Both the position numbers and the translations under genes were made by a program. Below, piece by piece: positions 36,591 through 47,559 of a DNA stretch of 64,000 bases. Each line of letters opens with the position of its first letter. Position 1 is the stretch's first letter. This stretch comes from Rheum nobile (taxonomy: Eukaryota; Streptophyta; Magnoliopsida; Caryophyllales; Polygonaceae): NCBI GenBank assembly GCA_027886185.1, contig WOAB01000110.1:372001-436000 (forward strand). Direction: 5' to 3'. A model generated the notes under the pieces. That model was not told the origin of the DNA and ran no database searches. It worked only from the letters and a program-made list of their open reading frames with translations.

Positions 36591-36860
36591 ATTTGGAGGC
36601 TTGCCAATAAGAGTAGGTTTCATGTTTTGCAATGTATTTAGGTTTCATGTTATGATCAATCTTTTTATGGAGTATAATTACATATATATTAAGGCAATAT
36701 ATACATAGTCACATATATATATATATATATTATCGATTTTTCTAATTTATGCCCTAGAACATAGGTTAAGCATCTTATTATAGGTACATTTTGTTAGACT
36801 ATATTACTTTAGAAATTTTAATATTGGGTGTTTTTAAACACATCCGTAACTTTTTATTAT

Positions 36861-37052
36861 TTATACCCACACATGCGGAATGCGTATACATATGTTTATG
36901 CATTCGAAAACCATACGCATATGTATACGCACTGTGCATACATTTGTGCACTGTGCATACATTTGCGCACTGCGCATACATTTGCGCACTGCGCATACAT
37001 ACGCGTGCGCATACATTTGCATATGTATGCGCATTCCGCATACACACACGTT
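36861..37052. repeat. GCGCATAC-type tandem array
   Basis: Repeats of GCGCACTGCGCATACATTT and variants run through this stretch. Frames on both strands stay open, giving Cys/His/Tyr-rich nonsense peptides. It resembles the GCGCAT array at 62378-62860. Confidence 0.85.
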
Positions 37053-37592
37053 CAAACTTAAACGTTAACGACAAGATTCTCATTGAACGGCAAATTTTGG
37101 ATATGACGCCTTGAACGAGATATTTAGAATGTTTTTATTGTTTTTCTTTCTATATATACATACTCTCAAAATTTTTGTTCTTCATCTTACGCATTCATCA
37201 TGAACCCTGCTGATAATAATTGTTCCGGAATTTTTTATTCGAATGCGATAAATTTTCTATACTTCTACTATTATCAAAACACAGTACTTAACATATCATA
37301 GATCCGAAAAACTGTATTTATAATTATTGTTAAAATTAATTAATTTGAACTTCAAGATTTGACCAAGTGTTGTTTAGTTCGTCAAGTCAAAATAAATCGT
37401 TTAAAGGTCTCACTGGACTTCATTTGTAGCGACTTGGAGATACAAAATCGTCGTATCCATACTTGAATGGCATATTGGCATATATGTATTATGCAATGAT
37501 TTATTTCATAATTTCTATTGCTCATTATAAGTTGTTTTTTTAATAATTTTATATGCAATAAATACATGTATACCGATATGTGACGACTTTAA

Positions 37593-37950
37593 AAGGTGAC
37601 AAATGCATGGGACATGGATGATGAATACATAAACTCGTTTAGGCCCCGGAGTCATCCTTACTTGCGTCAGAATATCGAACATCAGCCTCATCGGGATACT
37701 CGTCCAGCTCCCGCTCATGTTAATTATTCTCGGGTAAGTTAATTTTGTATTCTTGATATGGTGTTGTTTTGTATCATTGTTTATTTATTATTTTCTGTCA
37801 CAGCGTCTGAATATAATTGTTGGGAGGATACGAGAATTTATTGACCGGGGTCTCCCGACATATGAAGATGATTTGCGAGCCCTTCTAGCCATTGGGACAA
37901 GTGATAATCCTCTTGTCGTTCCTCTGTCTATTCGGACATCTCAAACATAA
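37593..37950 (+). CDS. Two-exon gene fragment of unknown function
   Basis: Exon A, about 37593-37733, encodes AWDMDDEYINSFRPRSH, then PYLRQNIEHQPHRDTR, and ends at a GTAAGT donor. Exon B starts after a CACAG acceptor at 37804 and encodes RLNIIVGRIREFIDRG, then LPTYEDDLRALLAIG, ending in a stop at 37948-37950. The frame is kept across the 70-bp intron, which supports real coding origin. I do not recognise the family. It looks like the C-terminus of a larger protein. An upstream ATG near 37200 (MNPADNNCSG) could be the start of the same, now deleted, gene. A transposon-encoded or captured origin is likely. Confidence 0.4.
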
Positions 37951-38128
37951 TAAGTTGGCCCAAGTAACCATTAGATTTAAAGCCAAACATTTTGATGTAT
38001 TTTGCCAAAACTTGGTGGCGTCTACCTAAACTCCTTTTTTTGAGTTCTTATGAATTTCCCTTTTTGAGTTCATGGTGGAATTTTTTGTATGTTTAGATTA
38101 GCGTGTGTATTTAGGGCATATATATATA

Positions 38129-40838
38129 GGGGCGCTCAGGTAAAACGAGTTTTGTGGTAAAACGAGTGGACAATCTTAGAGCGTCAGATTAAGGGTGATG
38201 GACTGATGGATTTGAATAGAGATATTGGGGTGTAGTGGGGCATGTAACATGGAAGTGAATATCACAATGGTAGTTGGCGAATTTTCCTAAATAAAAAAAT
38301 CAAAAAAGGGGAAGATTTGCACCGAGATTGGAGAGAGAAGACGAGAATCTACATCCTAAATCTCTAAACCACTATGATGATATTCAAAAAAGGGAAGAAT
38401 TGTGATTTTGTTATGATTGCAATCTCACGTGAGAGAAGACGAGAGATATTCGGGAATTGATATGTACTATAACCGATATTCAGGAATCGTTAAGGCATAT
38501 TCAAGCCACTATAATGATACTCACGAAATGATATACAAGAAACTATTGATCATATTCAAGAAACGTTAAGGGATATTCAAGCCATTGTAATCCGACATGT
38601 CAACTGGGTCGTGCGGGTCGGGTTCGGGTTCGAGTCATGTCGGGTTCGGGTCAAATCGGGTTCGGGTCGATCGGGTTGATAAAATTTTTGGGTCGGTCGG
38701 GTTCGGGTTGACCCAACGGGTCGAACATGCCCTTTTTTTATGATTTTTATTATGATTTTTAACTTTAATAAAATAATTATAATAATATAATTAATATTAT
38801 ATTATTATTTAATAAAGTATATTAAAATATTTAATATAAATGAAATAAAATATACAAAATAAAGGGGACCTGCGAGCTCGGATTTGCGTTCGGGTCGAGT
38901 CGGGTCGGGTCGGGTTTGGGTTCGGGTCCTTCGGGTTCGGGTTCTTCTTGACCCAGTGACGTTCGGGTCGGGTTCGGGTCCTTTCGGATCGGGTCGGGTT
39001 TTCGGGTTGGGTCGGTTTTTGACAGGTCTAATTGTAATGATATTCAGAAATTGATATACATGATACTATAAATGATATTCATCATATTGTCTTGAATATT
39101 CATTCTTTTATATGATATTCAAGTGCGTCGTGTTGGATTAATATTCATTATCTTATATATCGAGTGCGTTGTTGAATGGATATGCACTTCGTTGGTATTG
39201 ATATTCATTGTTCACTAAGTGGTATTCATCATGCTTTTAAATTCTCATATTAGGATCGCACTTAGACAAGTTCATGAATATCTCAACATACAGTTTGCAT
39301 AACATAAAAAGAAGTGTGTATATCATACACAAACAATTGAATATCACATACATCGTATAGAAAGTGGTTCTACCGCTCAGATCCTATATAAATCAAACAC
39401 TTGTGTGCACAAGGGAAGGATTCAATAACGTAGCTAACGATACGGGCAAACGTAAGACCACATCTCCATGAGCTTTCACAACCAGCCATGAGCTTCAAGC
39501 GTCTATTCACTGGTCGAGTGGTTGTAACATGTGGAGACCCATTTCCAACTTCAGTGTTCCCAGTAGCTTGTGGATATTCAGTGTTCCCAATTAGCTCGGT
39601 TATTTTATCAATTTCAATGTCTTGAACAACTTGTGGAGATTCATCATCTGACCTTCTTGTAGGCAAACTTGAATTTAAGAAACTAAGAACATGAAACCAA
39701 AACATGAACAACAGTTAATACTTCAAAACATGAATATTATATAAAAGAGTGAATGCGTATCAATGCATAGGTCATAAAAAACTTAATATTTATTTTGCAT
39801 ATCAACACAGGAAGCGTGAATATCATACCCATATAGCTACATATCACATATATGACTATATTTTGCATATCAACACATGAAGCGTGAATATCAAAAAGAA
39901 CTTAAATGCATTGACGATACTCATAAAGAGATGAAATACACACATGAATATCTATACTGACAACGCGCATATCAAACAAGTGATTTTGAATATCACAACA
40001 TTACTCAAGGTACGAGAATTCACGCAGGAAACCATGTTCATCTCTATTGCAACCATACACATCTAATGTTGATTATTCGAAACAACTTTGAAAAACCTAA
40101 ATCATGAACGAATCAAACAAACGACATCTGCAAATCATGTTTGACATTCGTAATTACTATAATTGGTCATAAAAATTGGATGAACTCACCTTGTTCCATG
40201 TCGACGAAAACAATGCCTTCAAAACCGAGGTTGGAACCAATTCAATTTCCTATGGCTTGATTGTTTTCCGCAAAACCACTTGAAGAATATAGAAGACGAT
40301 GGAGAAGATGATGTCGCCGGATCTGGAATGCAGAGGATCGATGGAGTAGACGATTTGCATAATCTCGTCTAATCGATGGAGAAGGGAGGAGAGATAATGG
40401 AGAAGACGATCGAATTTAATCCAAAAAATCAACATCAAAAACCTAAAATTTAATGGCAAAAATCCGAGTTTGAAGATGAATACCTGTTTTGGGAAGACGA
40501 CGAAGACGATTCAAGGGAGACAACTTTGGGGAGAGTACAACTTCAAGCTTCACGATGAATTTTAATGGAGGTTGAGAACGATATTTGAGAGGAGAGGAAG
40601 CTGCGTTTTTTTTTTTGAGAGAATGTATCATTTTTTTTGGAAGAGAGGATCACATATGTGATTTTGGGGGAAAGTAAATCTCATAAAATAAGGATTGTGA
40701 TTTAATCAGATGGGTGTGTTTCATTTTAATTTTTTTGCACCCCTTATGATTCAATCTGGTCCATTCATTAATTCATCATCCAATGTTTTAGATTAGTACA
40801 CTCATTTTACCCTAACACCCTGTTTCACCAGAGCCTAA
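38129..40838. mobile_element. TIR element 1 of an unclassified family (doubled GGTAAAACGAG ends)
   Basis: The left end GGGGCGCTCAGGTAAAACGA contains a second GGTAAAACGAG about 20 bases on. The right end, complemented, reads GGCTCTGGTGAAACA and then GGGTAAAATGAG, aligning with the left over about 60 bases. Inside are GAATATC-type repeats (39040-39360, 39780-40010) and a purine-rich right part. A 113-codon minus-strand frame (39370-39711) contains TEYPQATGNTEVGNG and partly overlaps this; I give it little weight. A hAT MITE at 38592-39030 is a later insertion. Both ends abut TA-rich repeats, so a target duplication cannot be read. The transposon class is not established. Confidence 0.6.
38592..39030. 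mobile_element. hAT MITE with TSD ATTGTAAT
   Basis: 439 bp. ATTGTAAT lies at 38584-38591 and 39031-39038. The ends, CCGACATGTCAA and TTGACAGGTCTA, are inverted repeats apart from three mismatches. The interior is full of GGGTCGGGTTCGGGT motifs around an AT-rich core. Confidence 0.88.
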
Positions 40839-40849
40839 ATCTCTCTCTT

Positions 40850-40880
<31 letters not shown>

Positions 40881-41045
40881 CAAAGAATGACTTTATTGCA
40901 CAAAGTTGGAGCAAGGTTTCAACAAATGGATTTATTGCACAAAATTTGAGCAAGGTTGGGGCTCCTTTGTAATAAGCCAAATATGCATTTTGGGTTTTGG
41001 CAAGTTTGAATGTTAATTTATGAAGCTTTCCTGCTTTTCTTAGTG

Positions 41046-41047
<2 letters not shown>

Positions 41048-41139
<92 letters not shown>
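41048..41139. repeat. (GAT)n microsatellite
   Basis: About 30 uninterrupted GAT repeats between the two TIR elements. Confidence 0.97.
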
Positions 41140-41689
41140 GTGGTGGTTGGTTATCCAATATGTTGTGTTTTGAGTTTTCTATTTTATAACTACATTGTCA
41201 ACTTAGTATTTATATACATATGAAGAATAGTTGAAGTCTTCATGTCAGCAGTCAAAGATGACTAATAAAAGAGTAGTAATATATATATATATATATATAT
41301 ATATAGGGGCGCACTCTGGTAAAACGACAATTATGGTAAAACGGAAGTACAATTAAGGAGCGTTGGATTGAAGATTTTGAATGACTGGATTTGAGGGTAC
41401 AAAGAAGCCACATGGGGATGGTTCTCATCTGATTTGAATATCCTACAAGATTTCTTGAATTACCGAAAATAAGCTCCTACAAAATAGGAAGTTGTTATAT
41501 GATTTGGAAAGAGATTGGAGAGAGAAAAAACACAAATAAGGTAATTATTTAATTTTTAATTAGAAAATTTTAATAAATGAGGTTGTTAGATGAGAGAGAA
41601 AACACAATATTTTATCTTTCGTTTAATAAATTCGTTTTAGATTTAAATCAATTCTCCTCGTTTAATGATTTTTCAGCGTTCGTGAATAT

Positions 41690-42760
41690 CGTTAATGTGT
41701 TCACGAATATCGATCATTTGTTAATGAATATCGTTCATGTTTGTTTGAATATCGATTTCTATTTAATAAGTGAATATTTAATATCTTAAAAATGTGAATA
41801 TCATCACTTAAATCATGAATTTCACCACTTGATAATATGAATATCACACTAAGTTACATGAATATCTCAATTAATCACATGAATATCAAATTCACTTACA
41901 TGAATATCAAATTCACTTACATGAATATCACCACTCAATTTGTGAATATCACTACCCATTTTGTGAATATCGCCCACCACCCAATTACATTAATATAGTC
42001 ACCCAAGTACATGAATATCATCACCTAACTACACGAATATCACCACCCAATATCTTCGAAGCTTTGATTCATGGCGGTAAGGTTTAACAATGACATTGTC
42101 GCGTCGATTTTGGGTCGCACAGTTGCATGATCAACCTGAATATCAACATTGTTATAATGAATATCAACAACATTATGATAATGAATATCAACAACATTAT
42201 ATTGAATATCACATCATAAATTTTGAATATCGATTATTCAACGCATGAAATCACATGAATTTGAACAACATTATAGTGAATATCACATCAAACAATTTGA
42301 ATATCAATTGCAAACAGTATAAACAACACCATCAACAAGCAATTTGAATACTATAATAGCGATATTCATTCCATATGTGATGATATTCACGTATTTTGTA
42401 CACATAGTCATACAAGTAAGTAGTCGATATTCATAAAAACAGTATCGATATTCAGAGTTTAGGTGAATATCACATCATAAATATCAAATATTCAACGCAT
42501 GAGACCTATATCCAATATGAATATCAAAAGCATTTGTATGAATATCACATTAAACAATTTGAATATCAATTGCAAACAATACAAACAACACCTCAAAACA
42601 CCAAAACTGATTCACATGAATATCAACGACATTATAGTGAATATCACATCACAAATTTAAAATATCGACTATTCATCGCATGAAACCTACTTCCAACATG
42701 AATATCAACAACATTATAGTGAATATCACAACATAAAATTTGAATATCAAAAACATTATG
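41690..42760. repeat. Array of about thirty GAATATC motifs
   Basis: The motif TGAATATCA (or ..TCG, ..TCT) recurs every 15-40 bases, always in the same orientation apart from occasional GATATTCA. The spacers are irregular but often CACCTAATTACA- or ACATTATAGT-like. It is not a CRISPR-type array: the repeat is short and the spacing varies. Confidence 0.85.
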
Positions 42761-43159
42761 TTGGCGTATGCTCATTTGTAACAAGAGTATATGTGATTGG
42801 AATTGTCAATACAATTACGAAATGACTAGCACCTTTAAAGCGTCATGGGCTTCCACCTCACTCTTTCCACTTTCAATTAGCTTCCAAAAACAAGTATCAT
42901 ATTGATTATTGATATGGCCTACAAAACAAAGAAAGTTCACATTTTGAAGTCATACCATGTGTCTCTTTGCGGAAAAGACAATAATATTGACAAATAATTA
43001 AGGATTGCTACTTTTAAACTTGTATCTAACAAGCGACCTATCAAGAATAATATTGACAAATAATTTTATAAGAATTATAATGATCTGAATCTACTCATAA
43101 TCATTTGAGAACAATAACACTAAAAACAAAAGCAAAAAAAAAACAATAACAATACCGTC

Positions 43160-43640
43160 TCTCACCCGTCTTCACCAGCCCCACCATCGAACCCATTGCC
43201 TGGAGCCACTGCTGCTGATCGACCTGCACCCGGTCCACCACCATGCCCGTCGTGTCCAACCACCACACCCAGCCAGATCCACCAACACCACCTGTTGCCC
43301 TTCATCGACCCCGACCCGTGAACCACCGTCGCACACCCACACGGAGCCGCCCCTGCTGGTGTTCGCCCCTCTACCGCGCCTTGCCCCGGCAACCTCTGTT
43401 GTCGGCGATCCCCCTCGCCACCACACGCGATCACACCAGACACGCGCCGGCGAACCCTGCCCCGAGCCCGGACTAGCGAGCGACTATCGAGCCGCGCACA
43501 GACCTTCACCATCACCCGCGCCGCCCAAATCCACCGGCGACCACTTCACCGCACCGCTCCGAGCCATCCCCAGCCTCTCACGCCCAGTACCTGACGCTGC
43601 TCATCCCCCGAGCCACACCGGCGACCTCGCGCTCTTACTC
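43160..43640. other. GC-rich block inside TIR element 2
   Basis: About 65 percent GC in a window that is otherwise about 30 percent. All frames are open for long stretches because stops are rare, giving Pro/Arg-rich peptides on plus and Gly/Arg-rich ones on minus. No domain is recognised. It may be a captured piece of a GC-rich gene's 5' part. Confidence 0.5.
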
Positions 43641-44303
43641 CATGAGAAGAATTAAAATCTGCAACCAAAAAAATTGAAAGAAATTGGTTGTGGATCTCAG
43701 ACGGCATGTGGATGAAGAACCGGGAGACAAAAGAGAGAGAAACAGAGGGATTGATCCTCTTCAATTTCCTGATCCTGTCGGTTTGGATGGCGGAGATCCT
43801 AATATGTTTGTTTGAGGGTTTGAGAAAATTCATATCTGGGAGTTTGCTTGTACTGTATGCGGTTAAGAGAATTCCGGCCGGGACGACGATGATGGAGAGA
43901 GTCAAAGCGAAGTTAGGAAGAGTGGATGACGATGACTGTGAGACAAAATTGGGGAGACAAAGACGACTCGAGAGGTTGAAGATGAAGAGAGATTAGGGGA
44001 GATTGTGTGAATGTGAAAATGAAAAGTGAACAATCTCGGTTAAGAATATCCCAAAAATCACGTTGATTTGTTTCAATCGGGTGTGTGCCTCCTGTTGTAC
44101 AATATGTGCACCCTCTTACATCCAATCTAGACCATTTATTTGGTTCTAATCTAAAAGCCCTTATTTGTACTTCCGTTTTATCCTAAAGGGTTGTTTCACC
44201 AGAACCAAGTTCTATATATATATATATATTATCCTTATGTGTTTGACAATTATGTATAACACTGAATTACATACATACCCATATTATAAGAGATTTCTCA
44301 ACA

Positions 44304-44685
44304 ACCCTGTTCGGCAAATTCAGCATCAGGTAGTTGAAGCAGCCAGTTGAAGCAATCATCTAGTTGAAGTTGAAGCAAAATCGTAATGATAGGGGGTGGG
44401 TGGGAAGTTGAAGCATCGGTTGAAGTTGAAGTAAATTGGACTAGATTACGCAAATTGCCCCTGATATCCTTTTTAGTAATTCAACCAACTTCATCTATCC
44501 AATACCCTTTTTAGTAATTTTACATTCCAATTTTATCACTTTAACCCTATAAATTTAGTTCACCGAACACCCTAAATTTCATTTCAGCTACATAAATTCA
44601 GCTTCAACTCATACTTTCACTTCAATTACTACTTTCACTTCAACTTCCTTCAACTCACTTCAGCTTTCCACTTACCGAACAAGCC
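44304..44685. mobile_element. Candidate MITE (GGGCTTGTTCGG ends)
   Basis: The left end CCCTGTTCGGCAAATTCAGC and the complemented right end GGGCTTGTTCGGTAAGTGG are similar. AGTTGAAG motifs in the left half face CTTCAACT motifs in the right half, so most of the element is one large imperfect inverted repeat. No clear target duplication. Confidence 0.45.
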
Positions 44686-45473
44686 CTATGAAGAATAATT
44701 TATCTATTAATATACTTAGTTAATTTGGATTTCTCACAATTCCGATTGATTATGATTCACATTTGAGTTCCAAATATATTTTCTTATACTCAGCTTTTCT
44801 TGTTATAGTTTAGTATTTTGTTAGTGGAAATGAGCAATAATGTTATTTAATCGATTTTTTTGTTCGGTTTTAGCTATCCTATTAGCTAGACTCAAACTTT
44901 TTTTCATATATTTGTCTTTTTAGCTATTTCGAATAATGTTTATCAAATTTACGCCTTTGTATTCATTTAGGTACTATGGTCTAGACTCTTTTCTTATATA
45001 GACTAATCAATTTTTTATTTTTTTATACTCTAATTTTCTATGCATGTGAACTGTATTGGTATAAAAAAAAATCGTTAAAATATTTAAAAATATCACTCTT
45101 TGGAGTGTTTTGGGGGCCCTTCGTATATATGTCAACCAAGCTTTAATTGTTGGGTATCTAAACATGCAATTGTGTACGTCTCTTGTGTGTTGTTATTTTC
45201 TAAGCCGAAATTTGAACATTGTTAAGATGGGTTTTTGTGACGGGCTCAAGCCCAATCATATTATTTTATTTTGAGTTATTTTGTATAGTTGCAAACACAT
45301 TTGGGGGGTGGTGGGGTTTAGTGTGAATACCTACTCTTATTTTTAGGCTCCATTCACCTACAATTTGTTGGCTTGGCTGAGCTTAGTTCATATCTTTTTA
45401 TCTTTAATTTTGAATCAAATCATGACCATGCTATCAATTTAAGTTCTTTTTCTTAATTAGTATATATACTAGT
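44686..45473. other. Spacer, no gene recognised
   Basis: AT-rich; nothing supportable on either strand. Confidence 0.4.
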
Positions 45474-46154
45474 TAGACCTGATCAAACCCGGATCCGGGC
45501 GGGAATCGGGCCGGGCTTTGGACAAAAAATATGTCCGGATGGGCGGGCCGGATCCGGGCAAGCCAAGGAAACGGGCTGGGAAGGCTTCCCAGATCCGCCT
45601 GGACATCCGGATCCGGGTAGCCCGTAGGTCCTATTTAGCCCGCGAGACAAGAGAAATCTGTCGTAAAATGAAATATAGCAAATATAATTTAACGCACAAT
45701 ACCCATTGAAAAATGTCTTTTTATTACAAACGGTAAACATAGTTATTGTTACAAACTTGTCATAACAAATTTCCACACAACATTACACAATTAAGCAAAT
45801 TTCAAAAGAAAATGGAGCTGGTTGTCTGTTTTTGTTGCCTCTAGCGTAGTGCATATATCACACAATCACATCTTAGGTGAATCTTCTTAGTCCTCAAACT
45901 CGTCATAATCAACATCGCCAATTTGAAGTGATGTGTATAAATATTAGGTTGTTTAGGGTATAAATATTTATTTATTTTATATAATATTTTTATGAATTTT
46001 ATTATATATAAAAATATTTTATTTTATTTATTTTTAAAAACTAATTCGGGCTTCCGGGCGGGCTATCCGGGCTAAATGGGATATTATCAATGTCCCTATC
46101 CCACCCATATAAACGGGCGGACCGGGCGGGTCGGCCCGTGTTTGCTCAGGTCTA
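45474..46154. mobile_element. hAT MITE with TSD ATACTAGT
   Basis: 681 bp. The left end TAGACCTGATCAAACCCGG and the complemented right end TAGACCTGAGCAAACACGG differ at two positions. The 8-bp duplication ATACTAGT lies at 45466-45473 and 46155-46162. The subterminal parts are GGGCGGGCCGG-rich and the core is AT-rich. Short frames inside are not genes. The right duplication contains the terminal CTAG of the neighbouring Helitron. Confidence 0.93.
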
Positions 46155-46504
46155 ATACTAGTGAAATACCCGTGCCTTGCACGGGATTTGTTTATTTTTT
46201 CTTACATTTTTAAAAATAGTATATTTTAATTATCGATGAGTCATTGGTTCAATATATATTCGATTAGTTATTTTTAAAAAATGACTAATCGACTATTAAT
46301 AACCTTGAACTTAAGACCATGCATGTATAAAAGTATATTAGATAATAAATTTCATTAATGACTAACCATAAACTGTAATAGATAATGATGTAGCTTGGGT
46401 AAATATAGAGTTGCTAATATTTCCAAGTATATTGCCTGTATAAAATTTTGGTTAAGCAAAATCTATATTAATTTTAAATTTTAATTAAATATGATATATT
46501 TTGT

Positions 46505-47374
46505 TCTAACCTGATTCGATTAGCGGTGTTCCATCCTGCTTATGCCTTATCAGATTCATTCTCAATTTTCTCCTTTGTCGAGCTAATTTGTGCATGAAAA
46601 TAAATTTCTAATATTATAAATACATAAATCACTTATTTCATACCACTTTTAAGAATACATACCTTGTTCGACATTGTGCATATGATTTTGTTCTGTAAGC
46701 ATGACATTGTGCAATTGAACTACAAATAAATAGTTATATCATAATCTACTTATTATTGATAGTAACACAACATAAATTTTGATACTTAATAAAACGAATA
46801 GTAAGAACAAAAAAATTATACCATAGTTTTCGTCGTCTGGAAAGCTAATAGGTAAAAGTGAATTATGAATGTTTTGATCACTTTGGGGTAAATGTAGAGC
46901 CGACGGTGTAATATTCTGGTTTACTGCATAAATAGATGGATATGTTTTACAAACTTTACGTATAAGGAAACAATATAAAACAACAACAAAAATATTAATA
47001 GTTATAAACATAGTTAAGTTTATTTTAGACATTTTTTTTTGGCATCATGAAATTAAAGATATATTGTATTATCGAACATCAAACACTGATTACAATATAG
47101 ATGGACAATTCGAAGTAAAGAGATACTTTATAGAATAACCATTACTAATGTCGGACATAGGGATACCATCAGTAACGAAAGAATTGTGACTAACTCCGAG
47201 AATATATCCTGCATAATTAGTATTTATATTAAAGTTCATATTTCAATTTATCGAGAAAAATGTCAAAGAATTGAATGCAGTTTATTAACCTGATCGATTT
47301 GAATTTGTTCGTTGTCGTTTCTCTCTAATAGCAGCCAATCTCAACGTTCTGTTATGTCGGGTTAATTCGTCCAT
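46505..47374 (-). pseudogene. Helitron N-terminal exons without Rep-helicase
   Basis: On minus, an ATG at 47374 starts MDELTRHNRTLRLAA, ending at a GT donor after 47290. A second exon (about 47145-47212) corresponds to 8701-8769 of the left Helitron. A third (about 46822-46925) encodes ITPSALHLPQSDQNIHN. A linker exon lies near 46660-46710, and a basic exon (about 46510-46590) encodes RQRRKLRMNLIRHKQ-like residues. The chain then runs into the element's 3' end: all the downstream nuclease and helicase exons are missing. Exon limits are approximate. The conserved ATG and exon order show that this Helitron derives from an autonomous relative by loss of the 3' coding part. Confidence 0.6.
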
Positions 47375-47559
47375 AATAAAATCACCTTGCCAATCTAAGA
47401 TATATTCAAAGTTTAAAAAATAAATCTACATACTAATCAATTATTTTAATATTATAAAAATACATAAACATGTGTAACTACTTAATATAAGTATTCCAAA
47501 TAAAATTCAATTTTAATTATTTATTTTAGTATTAAAAAAATATAATACAATTTTGTAAA

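Larger units (their letters stand above)
41306..44211. mobile_element. TIR element 2 of the same unclassified family
   Basis: The left end is GGGGCGCACTCTGGTAAAAC, with GGTAAAACGGAAGTACAA following. The right end, complemented, is GAACTTGGTTCTGGTGAAAC, then GGATAAAACGGAAGTACAA. The shared outer 60-70 bases align with element 1. It is bounded on both sides by (TA)n tracts. Left to right it contains a GAATATC array, AT-rich sequence, a GC-rich block (43160-43640) and a purine-rich stretch whose plus frame (43688-43996) is probably not a gene. No transposase was found. Confidence 0.6.

Noticed and set aside
36799..37083. Cys/His-rich proteins on both strands
   Set aside because: Translation of the GCGCATAC tandem array; mirror-image peptides appear on the other strand.
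41690..42760. CRISPR-like array
   Set aside because: The repeat is only 7-9 bases, spacing is irregular and the host is a plant.
43162..43655. Pro/Arg-rich and Gly/Arg-rich frames on both strands
   Set aside because: The base composition of the GC block explains the open frames; no domain is visible.
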